Shown here: positions 1 through 14,500 of the stretch, piece after piece | Layout of the letters: every line of letters begins with the position of its first letter | How positions within the stretch are numbered: the first letter of the stretch is position 1 | DNA from: Monodelphis domestica | Taxonomy: Eukaryota; Chordata; Mammalia; Didelphimorphia; Didelphidae | DNA: 64,000 nucleotides | Assembly: GCF_027887165.1 (NCBI RefSeq) | Contig: NC_077227.1 | Span: forward strand, 75,262,305-75,326,304 | Direction of reading: 5' to 3' | Position numbers and translations under genes: made by a program | Notes under the pieces: model-generated | The model's database searches: none | What the model was told of the DNA's origin: nothing | The model's input: only the letters and a program-made list of their open reading frames with translations

Positions 1-95
1 ATAAAGCCACAGATATGATAATCATTTGAAGCTGAATTTTCACTCAGATCTTTCTGATTCCAAGTTCTGTGCACTGTGATACCTAGCTGTTCCAG
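1..95 (-). repeat. MIR-type SINE fragment
   Basis: An antisense MIR tail (CACTCAGATCTTTCTGATTCC, with AGCACTGTG-like end). The same fragment starts the gene B copy near 43290-43400, so it predates the gene duplication. Confidence 0.55.
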
Positions 96-933
96 AGCTG
101 AAGATATGTTTTTTTTTTTCCTAACTTGCCTCTGAAAGGAGAATTAATAATATTGGTCCTCTTCTCCCATTTCAGGTCAGGAGGTTTGCTTTAACTGTGT
201 TCCATCTTTATTCAAGATATGTAGTACCAGTCAAGTCCATCCATGGAATGGTCACCCTTAAGGCTCTTACAAAACACATCTTTCTTCCTTAGGGTCTTTT
301 CTAATCTATTACTTCTGATCAAAGCACCTAAATGATGGAGAAGTAGGTCTCAAGTTGAACTGTAGGGTAACAAGAAAGGCATAACTTTGTTCAGATCTCA
401 GGAATACCAGCTCCCCGTAGGTTTGGGCTCTTATAACATGAATCTTCTGACCCCATTAAATTCTTAGGACCACCTCCTGGTCTTCTTAATGGGAAACCAC
501 CCAATCTAAATAAAATCAATAAATCCTGTTGCTATTATGAACCATCTCTCAAACTGAAGAATATTACTCTGTTTTCCTGTGGGAAAGATTTCTCTACCAA
601 TATGCAAAGGGAAGTAGGCAGGAAGAAAGGAGGAAAGAGAGGTCAGTTGGGAAATTTGGAAAGAAAAATTAGGATTATAGGAGCCCAATTCCCCCAAGTC
701 ACTCCAGGTGATGACAGAGGCTATTAAGACTGCTTGATGTCTAGGACTCTGAGAATAATGCCCAGACTGATTTCTGCCCTTCAGGTGGCTGCCCTCCCAC
801 ATCTAGAAAGGAGTATGTTCCTAAAACAGGTGGCAATGATCAGTTTTAATAAAAACCTTTGTGAATTTCTATCCTTGCAATGTCTTTAAGCATTTAACTA
901 TGACTGAAAAACTACGTTTGGATCTCTTTCCAG

Positions 934-1096
934 ATGGCTGAAAAGTATGGCCCTGTGTTTACTGTGTACATGGGGCTGCAGAGAATCGTCGTACTGCATG
1001 GATATGAAGCAGTAAAGGAAGCTCTGATTGACCAGGGAGATAACTTTCTAAACAGAGCACAACTACCAATATTTGAGGATAACTTCAAAGGACAAG
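934..1096 (+). CDS. Gene A exon 2 (163 bp)
   Basis: The exon encodes [14 protein letters not shown] through NFKGQ plus one base of a split Gly codon. It lies between a CAG acceptor and a GTAAGT donor. The opening ATG is an internal Met, not the start codon: CYP2C exon 2 begins at the same position (LSKVYGPVF in human CYP2C9). Only one base separates it from exon 2 of gene B, and the change is silent. Confidence 0.95.
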
Positions 1097-1700
1097 GTAA
1101 GTTTCAACCCTTAAAGGTTATCTAAAGTTAGCTACAATTATTCTTCTCTCGTGGAACATTATTGTATCCAAAGAACTAAAGTGGACCATCACTCAAATGG
1201 CCATGGAGAGGGATATGATGGGTATGACGTGGTGTAATAAATTACCAACAAGAAATTATAAATGAAGATTAGTGTAAAGAATGACATTAAAAACACGTGT
1301 GATGGAAAGAGAAGATGACCTGATCATGTGGCAAAAGCCAGGGGACTGCCAGCTAAAAGCAGGATTTTAACTCAGACCAGTTCCCTATCATCAAGCCCTG
1401 AAGTCTGGTGTGAGTACTGGCATCATTGGTCTATCTTTTACACATAAGGAAATTGACACCTCAGAGAAAATAAAGTACTTGCCCACAGTCATATACCTGC
1501 TATATATTAAAAATAGGATTGGGTATTTAAAATCTCTGTTGAATTGAACCTAGAACTCTATTCCTTATATTATGCCAAGCTTTTGCTCAGCTAACATAGC
1601 CTTGAAGAATAATCTTCAGGATAGGTTAGGATATCAAAGTAAATAAAAGAAAAAGTATATAAAGAAATAGGAAATGATTGGCCAAAGACATTAACAAATA

Positions 1701-1762
<62 letters not shown>

Positions 1763-2527
1763 GCAGTATTTGACAATATTTCAGCCAGATTATTATGAAT
1801 AAATAGGATTTATGCTAGGAATACAAGTGACTCAATCTTATTGAAACAACCAGTATAATAAATATTAAGTAAACAACAAAATAATGACAGTGTCAATATA
1901 TATTATCTATTTATAATAAAAGGTCTATTTTGACTATATTTTTAGTGTAGAATAAAATAATTTAGTATAAAAATTTCCAAGGGTAAATTATGGGAAAAAA
2001 TTAAAGGCATTTCTACTAAGGATCAAAGTAAATTTGTCCTATTACTTGAAATTACTTGGTTTCTAAAAATTAATTCTTTCATTACAGAATTGATAGTCAT
2101 CAACCAAAATAGACATTTTCCTTTTGAAAAGATCGTGTATTAGCAGGGGTGGGGGTGGGAACTTTGAAGAAAAGGAACCAATGTTCAGCTATTTGGGGAT
2201 TGAATACAACCTGACACTTCTTTCCTTCCTTCCTTCTTCCCCCTTCCCCAAGTTGAGCTGTTTACCAATGAAGTAAGTGAGACTAGACTAAAAAGTCAAT
2301 TTTCCCTCAGCCTCCTTCTTGAAATGATGGGTTTTTGAAATTCCCCATCTAATACATCTGATTCAAGTTCTATTATAAATCAAGATGTCTAATTTATTTA
2401 GATATAAAGGATTGAAAGGGAAATGAAGGAAAGGGGGAAGAGGAAATCCCTAAGGCATTTTCCCAATATAGATCTTGAGGGTTTGAACTAGGGAATCTTC
2501 TTCAGAAATAAGAATATCTCACAAATA

Positions 2528-2560
<33 letters not shown>

Positions 2561-5500
2561 TACACACACATGCGTGCGCCAGCTCTGGGTTCCCTTAAGG
2601 GAAAAAGGAGTCTTTATCCCAAAGATTGCCACCAGTTGAGAAATGAGATCTTCTCCTGCTTAGATAAAAGGATTGAGAGATTTTGTGTATCTTCACAGCC
2701 AAGTAGTTCTCCCTCCCAGCTCCAAAGAGCCCAACACAAGAACCCTTGGTTTTTTTCTCCCAACTGCTTTTGAGCCTGGATGGAATTCTATACCATCCCC
2801 TGAGTCCTCTGGGGTTCCATCTTCTCTCCTTCTGAGGCATTTCTTCAAAATTCAATTTTTATTTGCTTCTGGTCATTACCTTGTACACAATAGTAAAGGG
2901 AGAAATTGATCTGTGAATATAGCATCAATAGCATGTCTTTTTAAAAGTATGTGTCAACCTAAACAGTATAGAACTGCCATGCTCTACTTTGCTGGGTTCA
3001 CATTTGAACTTTCTCCTGCCATTTATGTAGTTCTTGAGAGTTAGCAAAGTGTTTTAAAAATGTCTTCTCATTTAATCCTCCTAACAACCATTCTATGGAG
3101 TTGCTATTATTATCCCTGTTTTCCAGAAAAAGGTAGAGCCAGACAGATGTTAAATGACTTGCCCAGAGCTAGTTAAATGACTTACCCAGCAAATAAATGT
3201 GTCAGGAAGAATATGAACTCAGGTCTTCCAGTCTCCTATGCACTGAATTAGTTAACCCAGGCAATGAGTGATTTTGATTAAAAAAAAGAGAGAGAGCATA
3301 TTCATCCAAAAAAAAATGAAAAAAGAAGATAGTGAAATGCCACTTAGAATAATGATGGAATGTACTATATTTTAGGGGTGAACCCACCAGGATACCCACA
3401 GTTCTTATATAAATACAATTACAAAATGATTTTGGTAGAAGTGAAAAAATAATTGCATAATTGGAGAGACGCACGGTATGTGATCTATCTAATATAAGGA
3501 TGATAGTAATAGGACTCACTAATTTGTAAGTTGAATGCAATAGCAATAAAAATTTCATGAACACATTAATAGAATTGAATAAAAGCAATATATTTTATAT
3601 GTAGGAATAAATGGACAAAAATGCCAAGAGGAATCATGAAGAATAAGTTTGCCATTCAGTGGTAATTCTCAAAACTCTTCGCTATTAGATTTGAAACTGA
3701 ACAACAGAATGGAATAGGATACATGGGAGCAACCCAAAAGTCAGGTGCTCCACCCAGTACAGAGAAAAATCCTTAGCTCTCTATGGGCCTTGGAAATCTG
3801 CTACCTCTAATATCAGTCTCCATGTGTTTTCTAGAAGGATTATAGGTGTCTGAATTTCAAGAACACTTGCTGTAGACTCTCAGCCAAGAATTTAGGTGAA
3901 GTCTGAGCTCAGAAAACTTGGTGACCAGCCTGTTGAATACCAAGACACCCTTTTTTTCAATCATCCAATCATTAGAGGTCCTGGGCTCACATTTCACCTT
4001 AGCACTTCATCCCAGGGAAATTTTAAGACCCATTCCACTGGAACTGAAGTTAATTGGCACTTGGAGTATATCTGTCCTAGTCACCAGAGGACAGAGAAAG
4101 ATTTGAAACAATCATCTTAGAAACAACAAGGCATGAGCAGGACTAAACAGAACTAGCCAGGTCCTGACTCCCTTTTCCAGGCCATTTTTACATACATGGA
4201 TAGGATAGGTTGTTTTCCTTTCAGTCTCTTCATTAGTGTTTCTTTCTTTTTTAAAGCTATAAAGTAAAATTTTACTGTTTCTTTCAAATACAGGGATACA
4301 ATTTAATCCCATAAAGACTGATATTTATTTCAATTTTGCCCCCATTCCAACATAATTTCTATCTCTTACTCTTCTTCTTCTGTCATATGTCACATGTGTG
4401 CCCTCTAGCACTTAGATTACTGTAATTCCTTGAGACTGCTCAATCCCATAATCCCTTTCTCTTTGGTGCTCTCAGGATATATTGAGCAAAGGTTGAATAA
4501 GGCCCTCTACGACTTTCTCTACGAGAATGCAATATTGTGGCATTGACTTACCTCAATAGTCTAGGGGAAATATTATCAGAGTCTATTTGATTAATTAGAA
4601 TTGTGGCTTCAGCCCTTATTCAACAACAACAACAAAAAAATGAAATGAAATGCTACCCTTTGAAAGTTCCTGACAGCCTATATCTCTCATTGCTTCTATC
4701 TCCAGCATCTCTACTCTTGGGCTTTTTTCTTCTTCTCTCATATTTATGGGTGGAACTGGTCTATTGTGAGGATGGGAGGGAGCAAAAGCGAAAGTTTATC
4801 AAACGATGTTATTCAAGTAAACTCCCCAAATCTTTGAAGATCGGTGCTACTGTCTATATTTTACCATCCAAGAAGGAAGTTCACAGAAATGAGCCTGATG
4901 TCACAACTTAGTGGGAGGCAGAGACGTGATTTAAACCTATTTCTCTACTTACTTTAGTGGTTTGGTACTGCTTCCACTCTGTATTCTCTCTTGAAGTCCA
5001 TGAGCCAATTGGACATAGTTCCAAGCAGGCATTGTATTAATAGAAGAATTCTGATGGCTCTCTGATAACAGGTTTCCATTGGTCTTGCATCAAAGAAGCC
5101 AACCATAAGATCACCAGTTGATGGCTTTCTTTGCTCTCTCCATCCTTTTTCCTGGCACTGGTATCACCATCATCAACATAGTCAATGATGACAACAATAA
5201 AAACCACTGGCATTTGCGTAGCTAAATTTCATTTTAGCCCCATATCACCTCTGAGGACAAGGTATATATGTGTGTGTGGGTATGTATGTGTGTGTGTGTA
5301 TTATTATCCCCATTTTGTATGTGAGGGAACTGAGGGTTTGAGAGGTTAACTGATTTCCGAAGATCATACAGTGAGAAAGTGTCTGAGACAGGACTTGAAT
5401 TCAGGTCTATCTGACCCAATTCCAGGATTTTCCCTACTATACCACCTTGCTGCCTAATGAGGTACCAGCTCACCTATCACAGGTTCCCTTCTACCTGTCC

Positions 5501-8500
5501 CATCCTTCTACCTGTCCCGCTCTCTCCCATCTGCACAATGCTCCAAGCACCGAGATTTTGCCTTCCCTCAAACTTCTCATCTTCTGAGAGTCGTGCCATG
5601 AAATTCCTTCCTGTCTACTCTGATGATTCTTTTCTCAGGAATTTTTTTAAGCAATGGTGAAAAGTGGAGACAGAACAGACGTTTCTCCCTCATGACCCTG
5701 AGGAACTTTGGGATGGGGAAGAGAAGTATTGAGGAGAGAGTCCAGGAAGAAGCCCAGTATCTGGTGGAGGAGCTCCGGAAAACAAAGGGTTGGTTTACAC
5801 TGTTCATTTGCTGGGAATGTGGAGCCTGCCCTCTTGACCATCCCCAATTTTAAACCTCTTCTCTGGTGGGAGGAGCTCATTGTCTCTGCTTGACCCCCTT
5901 GACTGGTGTTATTCATTCAGGCAGGTATGAAATTCCTCAAGCATTTTGCAATGTAGCATACATTGTAAGTAAGTATATACAAAATATATTCTTCATATAA
6001 AATGTAGTGTATATTTATTATATAAAATACATACATATTATGTGTAAATATATATAATATTGTAAATACATATTGTATACAATGTAGAGTCCCAGACAGA
6101 AGGTATGATGCCTTGACACAAGACCACCTACGGTCAAAGAGTTTGCAATATACTGGGGCAAAAAGAAGGGACTATTGGAGTCTGATTACAGATCAAAATA
6201 GGCCATCTTCCACTTTATCTCTTTTATGAGTTTTTTTTTTTGGCTGTGTGAAATGTGCCTTCCATCCCAACGTGAGCAATATGGAAATACAAATCACATG
6301 AACTTAGTGGGATATAACCTATATCAGATTATTGACGATCTGGTGGAGGACGGGGAGGGAGGGAGGAAGAGAATCTGAATTGTGAAGTGTCAAAAAACAA
6401 TTGTCAAAAACTGTTTCTAGATGTAATTTGAAAAAAAAAAGTTAAGTTAAAAAAATCAAAATAATATACTAGGTCAATCAAACATATGCAGAAATAAGTA
6501 AATACTTCATATAAATATATAAACAAAAATATAATATATGTTATTTATATGGGCATATATTAAGATATTACAAAGTACTTTCGAGATGGGAGTCAAACAC
6601 TAAATACTGGGAGAATCACAAAAGCTTTTGTGTAGAAGGTAACATCTAAGCTGAGCCTTGATGAGAACTATAGATTATGAGAAAGAAAGAGCAGGAAAAT
6701 TCTAGGCAGGGAGAGGAGCCTGTACAAAGGCAGAAAGAGGTTAGGGATATAAGCAACAGAATGTTGTCTATGAAGAATAGCAATTCGTATCTAATACTAA
6801 AGTCATAATTAGGACTAAAGGAACGAGTCAAAGGGAAAATATTAGGTCAATCTTGAGAAATCTGAAACCAGAATTCAGATCAGCCCTCTTATAGAGCCAA
6901 ATTATTAGGAAGCATGACATCAAGGCTATTTTTCCTTTGGTGGCTTCCCCATCCATTAGGTCAGTTCTTCGACCCCACCTTCATCCTGGGCTGTGCTCCC
7001 TGCAATGTGATCTGCTCCATCGTCTTTAACAATCGCTTCAACTATGATGATGAGAAATTTCTGAGACTGATGAGCCTATTAAATGAAAACTTTCGGCTCT
7101 TAAACACACCATGGATCCAGGTAAGGTCAAGGTTGTCTTATGCTCCCGTGATTGATCACTTAATTCCTGGATCTGTTTGAGTTGTGGGCTAGGGGGACAT
7201 CAGTTCTCTGAGAAGTGCAGTCACAGCCACATTCCAATAGGCCATGCCATAATGGAGAAGAATAGGGAGCATATGTGGGGTTTTCCTTAATGGACTTCCC
7301 TGACCAGCAGGGTCCCACAAGGGAAGGGGCTCACCTTTGTGATGGGACCCGAGGAGAGGTAGGAACCGAGAACCAAGGTGGAAATGAAAGACACGGACAA
7401 ATCAGTGATTGGATAGGGCAGGCAACCCCTATGATTTTCCTTAAGGCGGAAAATGAGGATAATGGAATACAAGGTGGTTGAGGAGATTAAGATAGAGAAT
7501 GCAGGCCGAGATGGTTACAGCCTCGGGGAAGGAGAAGGTCAAGAAGAGAGAGACATAGTCATAGAGGAGCCCAGTGGAGCTCCATGGAAGGGAGAAAGGC
7601 CAAGAGGAAGTTCATGGGATTGCCTCTGAATTTATTCATGTCCTGCTTGGGCGGTACTCCCAAGGACGTAGTAACCACATCACAAAGTATAGACAATTAA
7701 GATTGGGTGGCAAGGTAGAGGGAACACCTTTTGGGCGTGTAGGACGCAACCGCACTTTCCCGGGCAAGTCTCCGAACATGTTAATGGACTTGTGTTGGGC
7801 AATAGGTCTCGTGATCAGGTCAAGGTTACCTTCACAAAGCTTATCGGTAAAGCCTCATGCTTGGAGACACAGTAGTAATACAGTCATCTATATTTCATAG
7901 ATGTGAATATGCTTGGGATGCTACATATCCCCCCTTTTTTTTTTTTTAAATGAAAGGTGGTTGATATAGAAATGTGAACAAAATCAAAAATATAAAAATC
8001 ATGTAGCATCACCAATTGATGCTTCAAGTGATTAAAAATAGATATTCAAAATATTTTGCCAAAACTTTGGCTGAAAAAGGTGATTGTGATTATCAACAAT
8101 AATAAAATCTTCCTCTTTGCTCATAAAGATTATTGCAAAGATAAAATGTGTTCTTAATACTAAACAATCAAAATTAAAGATAAAAATTTTCATAAACGAT
8201 TAAAAATAATGACAAAAGTAATGAGAAAATAGTTTTCACTCTGATTGTCCTGAATTATTGAGGTAGTAGTCCCATAGAACATAGGACGGGTGCATTAGAT
8301 TATTGCCCACACACAGTTAGGATTACAAGAAGTTGCCAGTGCTTTTGTAGCAAGATAAAAGATGACTGCATCTGGATATGAAGGGGGAATTTCCTTTTTC
8401 TCCCTTGTACTGATTATGCATTTTAGGGATACACCCGCCTAGATGCCTGCCACATGGCAATATGGTTGGATTTTGATACCCGAGCCACCTGTGAATGAGG

Positions 8501-11500
8501 TTGTCAAGCACCGTGCCCCAGGACCTCCAACCTCAGCAGCCCACATATATCCATCTTTTATGGAATATATGCCTGTGTGTGTGGCTTTGGCTATCCGGCC
8601 CATTGAGGTGTCCTTTGCATTCCCTTTTTATGCAATCAGTGATGGTTTCCCAGGATAGTCACCTGCAACTTTAACAATTGCTGTCACATTCTTGTAATCT
8701 GATGCTGTTGGGTACATTTCAAGAGAAATATTGGCACCTTCATTGCTCAGGATTAGAGTGTTAAAAGTACTTGAAATATTCTTCAAAATATAAGAGAAAA
8801 ATGAAAACAACATAGTATAATCAAAATATTCAGAGAAAATAGAGTGAGAGCATCAAATCAAAATTGCTCAAAAGGATTAAAATGATATAAAAATGGTATG
8901 AAAATGTTCTTAAAAATACTTTCTGACTTATCCCCTTTTTTTTTTTGAATAGCATACCAAAGATATTAGCATCTTTTACATTTTTCAAACAGTAGTGCAA
9001 ACATTAATACAAATATCAATTTTGCCATAAATATAACATTTTGATTTGTTGAAGACATAATAAAAATGAAGCTAATGAAATGACTTTGTACATTCTGGCT
9101 GCATATTTCTTATATGAGCCTTATTTAAATCTCTGCTATAAATGAATTAATCAATATAATAACCCAGAATATAACATAACCAATGTTTGCAAAATTCATT
9201 CCACCAAACCAATGTTTCGAGTGATAGAAGCTTGAGTTGCTTTCTATGTAGAAGCAATTTCTACAGTTACTTGATCATACAGAGTTTGATGTAACTTACT
9301 TTTCCTAGTTGTAAATGAATAATATTCAATGTGCTTTTTCTACAAACTTATTAGTGCCAAAATTTTTCTTATTTTCAATACATACTCCAAAAAAGAGAAA
9401 CTTAGTGTATACTTTGCCTTTGCTCCATGTATGTATGTAATAACCTATTCCATCTAGGAGGTTCAAAAACTGCGCGTCCACAGAGATTGTCCAACCTAGG
9501 CTTTACTTTCATGTACCAGAACGTCTTCCAGTACCTGAAGTGGAAGTTAATATACCCCGAATCCAGCGGCCGTCTGAATTCTGGGACTGGTGTTAGAGAG
9601 CAAGAAAGAGTTTCCATAAAGATATTAATCCAAAAGATGGAGTTTTAGGAGTAGTGATCAACAATGATGTTAACATTTAACTACAGCAATGGCAGTTGGC
9701 ACATAATGTCTACATAGATTTTGTCAGGAATATAATCTACAAATAGATGTAGATGATCAATTTTCAATAACCTTGGTTCCTAATTAAAAATTTCTAAAGT
9801 GCATTTTGCCTGATATCTCATCCCTTTTTTAAGAGTGACATCAGGACCATCTGTCCATTAAACATTCCTATTCAGCATCTCTTGCATTGAACATAATTCT
9901 TGTATTCATGAATGAAAAATTTCTATCTCCTGTCCTTTGGAGAGTCATACCAATGTCTATACCCTTATTGATAGACCAATTTTTTACAATACAAGGAGTT
10001 TTACAATGCATACAAAATAAATTTCCTTTTGACATATATAACGGATATCCGAAATGAAAGATATACATTAGTGTTTGAACAATTATAGCTGTTTCGATTT
10101 TGATCCCATGATAAAGTCTTTGGAGTGTGGGATCCCTCTGACGTCATAAATATATGAGTGGGGTTTAGTCCATACAAGTTGACATGCTTGATATTGGTTT
10201 AGTTATAAAAGACCAATGGATGTCAGCATGATAATTGTCCTTCAGTAGAATAGTAAATGTCATTAAAAGTAGTATAATGTCAGTGTTTGGTTTTTATAGT
10301 CACCAATAATGGTTTCTTGCCGCTTGCTTGGTATGCAATCAGCTGGCATCATAGATGGTACTCGTCTGCTTCTCTTCCTGGTCCTGTGCCTCATAGCATG
10401 ACGTGCTTGGTGGGTGACCAGGTGTTTTCATTCTCTGTAAACATACAAACAAAACCTCGACCCAAAATTATCATTCTGTTGGGTCCCTGACAGTCTTAAT
10501 CTGGCAATATTCAGCCCAATCCATGTACAACATACAATGCAACATTTATCATTACATGAGAATTGTGATTTAATAATATTAGCTTATATTCCTTCTGGGG
10601 TGTAGGAGATATAGATGGTTAGTAATACCATTTCCACCCCGTTTTTCTTTTTAAAAGCTTCAATGCTTTTCCAAAAACTTATTGAATAAGATTGATTCTA
10701 ATGAAGACCTAATTCGTTCTTACAAATTTAAAATGAACCCTATAAGATAAATATTATACATACATTTTGGATGATAGCAACAATTTGTGTTACAATTGGA
10801 CAGTATTCACTGTACTGTTTCAACATTTCAATAGTATGATTTTCATTTGATCAAATTTGGGTAACATGGAACAATTCCACTAAAATAATTGCAGGTTACA
10901 TATTGTACAAATACTTCAAAGGGTAAGTTTTCAGGTACATGATGAACTTAGATCTTACAACAAATACCCATATACTGGCATAATAGAATGCTAGTGAGTA
11001 ACAATGTTATTTTTCTCTAGGTATTGTCTTTCATACAAGTACATTTGTGTGGATATTGCATTAGACCTGCCTATAGGGCAGTGATGGTTTTTCCCAGTTC
11101 ATTGGCTGCTTTTCCTGCTGTCTGGTATCGGTGCCATGTTGTGGATGGTGCCAGGCACATCTGCATTGACTTTCTGGGCAGACTGTCTTTCAGCTGGATC
11201 ATTTCAGTTTTCTTCCATGGACTTCTGGTATCTGAGAAAATAAACAGAAATCTCGACCCCAAAAGAAAGCCTTATTGGGTCTTGTTAAATTAGAAAGTGG
11301 CTGAAAATATCTCCTTGTGTTTGGAGTTTGGGGCCTATCAATTCTTTTGAGCCCTTTTGAAATTGCTTGCATTTAGGCCATAGATTATCCCAGTCAGCCC
11401 ATGTTTTGCTGTTACAAGCACTATTACTTCACAATTGTTTTGGAATCGTTAGATCTGCCCAATTATTTAAAAGATCTGTAAAAACTTTGCATACTTTATC

Positions 11501-14500
11501 ATTTTGAGCTTAATCCTATACATCAGGAGAGTGATTATCTCCCATCACATTAGCTTTTAGATTTTTATACCATAGGGGCATGTAGTAATGCTTCCCTTAG
11601 TCCACAATGTTTAGTTTGGACACCTGTCTGAAGTGCATGAGTGACATGATAACATTCACAGGATTTTGCACTGGTAGCTAATTTCACTTGTGTGCATAAA
11701 ATATTGAGGAATATTGGACTTGGCACTCTGATGTGTCAGAGAGTGCAAGTGATCTGTGTCTGCCCAAAAGCAGTGTCCTCAAGGCCATTTGCCTTTGATA
11801 ATGATTTCACCTTGGCTTTGCAATGCTGAGAATGTGTTTCATATTTAGAATTGATGCTATATTATTTTGATATTGAGTAATTCTTATTAATTTGCTTTTT
11901 GGATAAAGTGGCAGTAATGTGCTTTACATACAATTTTTTAACTTTATACAGGTTTTTAAATAATGGCTGCTAATTTTTATCCTTGTTGACCTTATGTCCT
12001 GTTTAAAAATTTTTAATGATTTCTACATATTTAAAATTGGAATATATTGGAAATTTTTCTAAAGCATATGCCAATTGATGCTAGTCAATTAAAAATTTGC
12101 ACTGATTTTTAATTTTGCTTTTGATAATATTCAATATTTGCCATAAAAACTTGTAACCTGAGGTGTAGGCGTATGGATCAATTTATGAAACTGCTGAATT
12201 AAGTTTCCTTCCCAGATCCAAATAATTTTGGTAGTGAGTCACATGGTTGCAAGAGTCCATGAGGATTTACCTCTGAAAACCTTGATAAATTTGTGTTTAT
12301 ACCTTGGTTTTTGGCGTACAGTTATACAATAATTCTTTTAAAAATATTATTACAGATAAAATATCTCCTGAAGCATATGACAAAAGTCTTTCTCTGACTT
12401 TTTAACTTTAAAACTTTGCCTTATAAGAAATACAATTGGACCTTCTTATGTAATTTTGCCATGTCCAATCCAAATTAAAACAATTTAATTTTTAAATTTT
12501 GCTTCATAATAATACCATCTTTTAGCAAAGATCTGCATAACAGGTTTATACCTTTACATTTAAATAATATTCTTCCTGTATTCTCTGGTGCTGCTTCAAA
12601 AGGCCTGTTCCTTTTAGAAATGCTAAACTGGTGGAGAGGTTTGCTGATAAGAAAGTCTTTTTGCTCCGTTTGTCCTCATGAGAGCAAAATGTCTGTTTGC
12701 TTCCTAGTTAGGGCAAACAAGTGCTCTGCTTTTTTTAAACTGGTCTTCCTTTTGGTTCTTAAGGAATAGTTTTCATGCTTTGATACGATCTTATAGTCCT
12801 TACATGAGGGATTGTCTCCTCACAGCACTTTAACCTTACGCTAGTAGCCCAAAGTGATGAAAGGTTTGCTCTAAGTTTAAGCGTTGCTCATTAAGCTTTC
12901 ACCATTCACCTGTGCCAGGTAGCTTCTGGTAGATGAGTGTTATGGCACAGAGTTATGATGTTTGGCTTTTTTCTTGCCTCACTTTTGCAATAAGCAATGT
13001 TTAAGTCAAGAAATGTCTTGCCATGAACTTATATTTAATTGATAAGAATGGTTTGGTTCTAGGACTTGTCTGTTTTAGTCTTATCTAGCCCCGTATGCTT
13101 TAGCTGGAAGCTTAATACTCTGCTTTGAATTTCTATAGGAGTCAGGATTTCAATGGCCAGAGGCTGAATTAAACTTCCGTTTGTACTATTGGAATCATTT
13201 CTAAGTTTTGTAGAAGAAACATTTCTACCTGCTTATTTCTATAAATTTAAATGATCATAATACTATATTAAGCATGGGTGGAGGCAGAGGTTGACAAAGA
13301 ATATTTCTGTCTGTTTCTGCAGCAACAGACAGGGGAGAGATAGCAAGGATAGATCAGTCAGTCAAAGGAAGAGAGTTAAGTATATTGTTAGTATCTTTAG
13401 TGAAAGGAAGAGCAAAAGACTGAAAGATAAGTCAATCCTCCTTGTTTAATGTAGCATTGTAATTAGAATCCATGTGCTCTTAGCAGCAGGTAATATTTTT
13501 CTTAATTTCCAATCATCTGGTGTAAAATTTGTTGCTAAAGAGTTTTGATCAGCTCTGTAATGCTGCGAGCTTCCCATGTTTTTGCATGCTATGGCACAAT
13601 CTAGAAATCCTGCTTCTCCTTTGCAGGGGGCTCTCTGTGGCCTCCTTATTGCCCTTTTGGCTTGCAGAGTTCTGCGGGGGAGGGGACGGGCTGCACAAGA
13701 TAAGAAGCCTTAAAGGATGAATGTGGCTGAAGAAGACTGAAAGCTTCCGAGGAAGAGACTTCCTCTTGCATTTGGAAAGATCCTTCTACCTTATGATCGG
13801 GATGCTGAAATGGCTTTGCGTTGAACACCCTTTGCCTAATTTCCCACATTTTAAAAGGTAGAGGAGGGAGCAGTGAGCCAAACGCATTGAACGTCATGGC
13901 TTCTGCGCTTTTTGGAATGGAATCCTCCATAGTGAAAAGATTAGGAGAAAGTGTTAGACTTGCCCATGGCGCTCTCTCGGCCATCTGCCCTAAGAGATAG
14001 GTTTGAGCAGAGGCTTTTTCCTCCACAGATGGAGGGACCTTCCTCATTCTGAGAATTAGGGTTAGATTGAGGCTTGGCTTTCCAGCACCTGTGATGCCTA
14101 AAGTCTGCACAGGTTGTGCCATCAAGGCCATCCTTGTAGTTTCCCAAGTATTCCAACTGACTTGTGATATTTTGTCTTTCTTTCTGATACTGCCTCGTTT
14201 TTTCTTTCTTTCTTTTTTTTTTTACCAATCAGATCTCATAGCTGCACTTTGGGAACTCCCCTTGCTGGGAATTCAGGCTTTGCTTCAGTGCCTATTTAAG
14301 CAATGTTTCAGAGATCTCAATACCTTTCTGCTCAATCAGAGACATTAACCGTCTAAGGTGACGAGTATATGATGAGGCTTATGGACCCGTGGTTCTAGAT
14401 AATTTCTAAAATAAGAAATTGAAATAAAAGACGTTTCTCACCTTCAGAGGCCACCTGCAAGGTCACGCCTTTGTGATTCCGTACCTCAGTGATCGCTCCT

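Noticed and set aside
934-936. ATG of gene A exon 2 as a start codon
   Set aside because: It follows a splice acceptor directly and matches an internal residue of CYP2C proteins; gene B shows the true start in a separate exon 1.
1702-1761. Microsatellites as a CRISPR-like array
   Set aside because: Simple two-base repeats without spacers, in a mammalian intron.
7574-7900. A 108-codon plus-strand open frame that occurs twice (also 14864-15190)
   Set aside because: It is duplicated only because it sits in both LTRs, and runs antisense to the element. Not evidence of a gene.
13646-14131. A 161-codon minus-strand open stretch
   Set aside because: It lies inside the ERV interior, has no recognisable domain, and its composition looks like chance. 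Not called as a gene.
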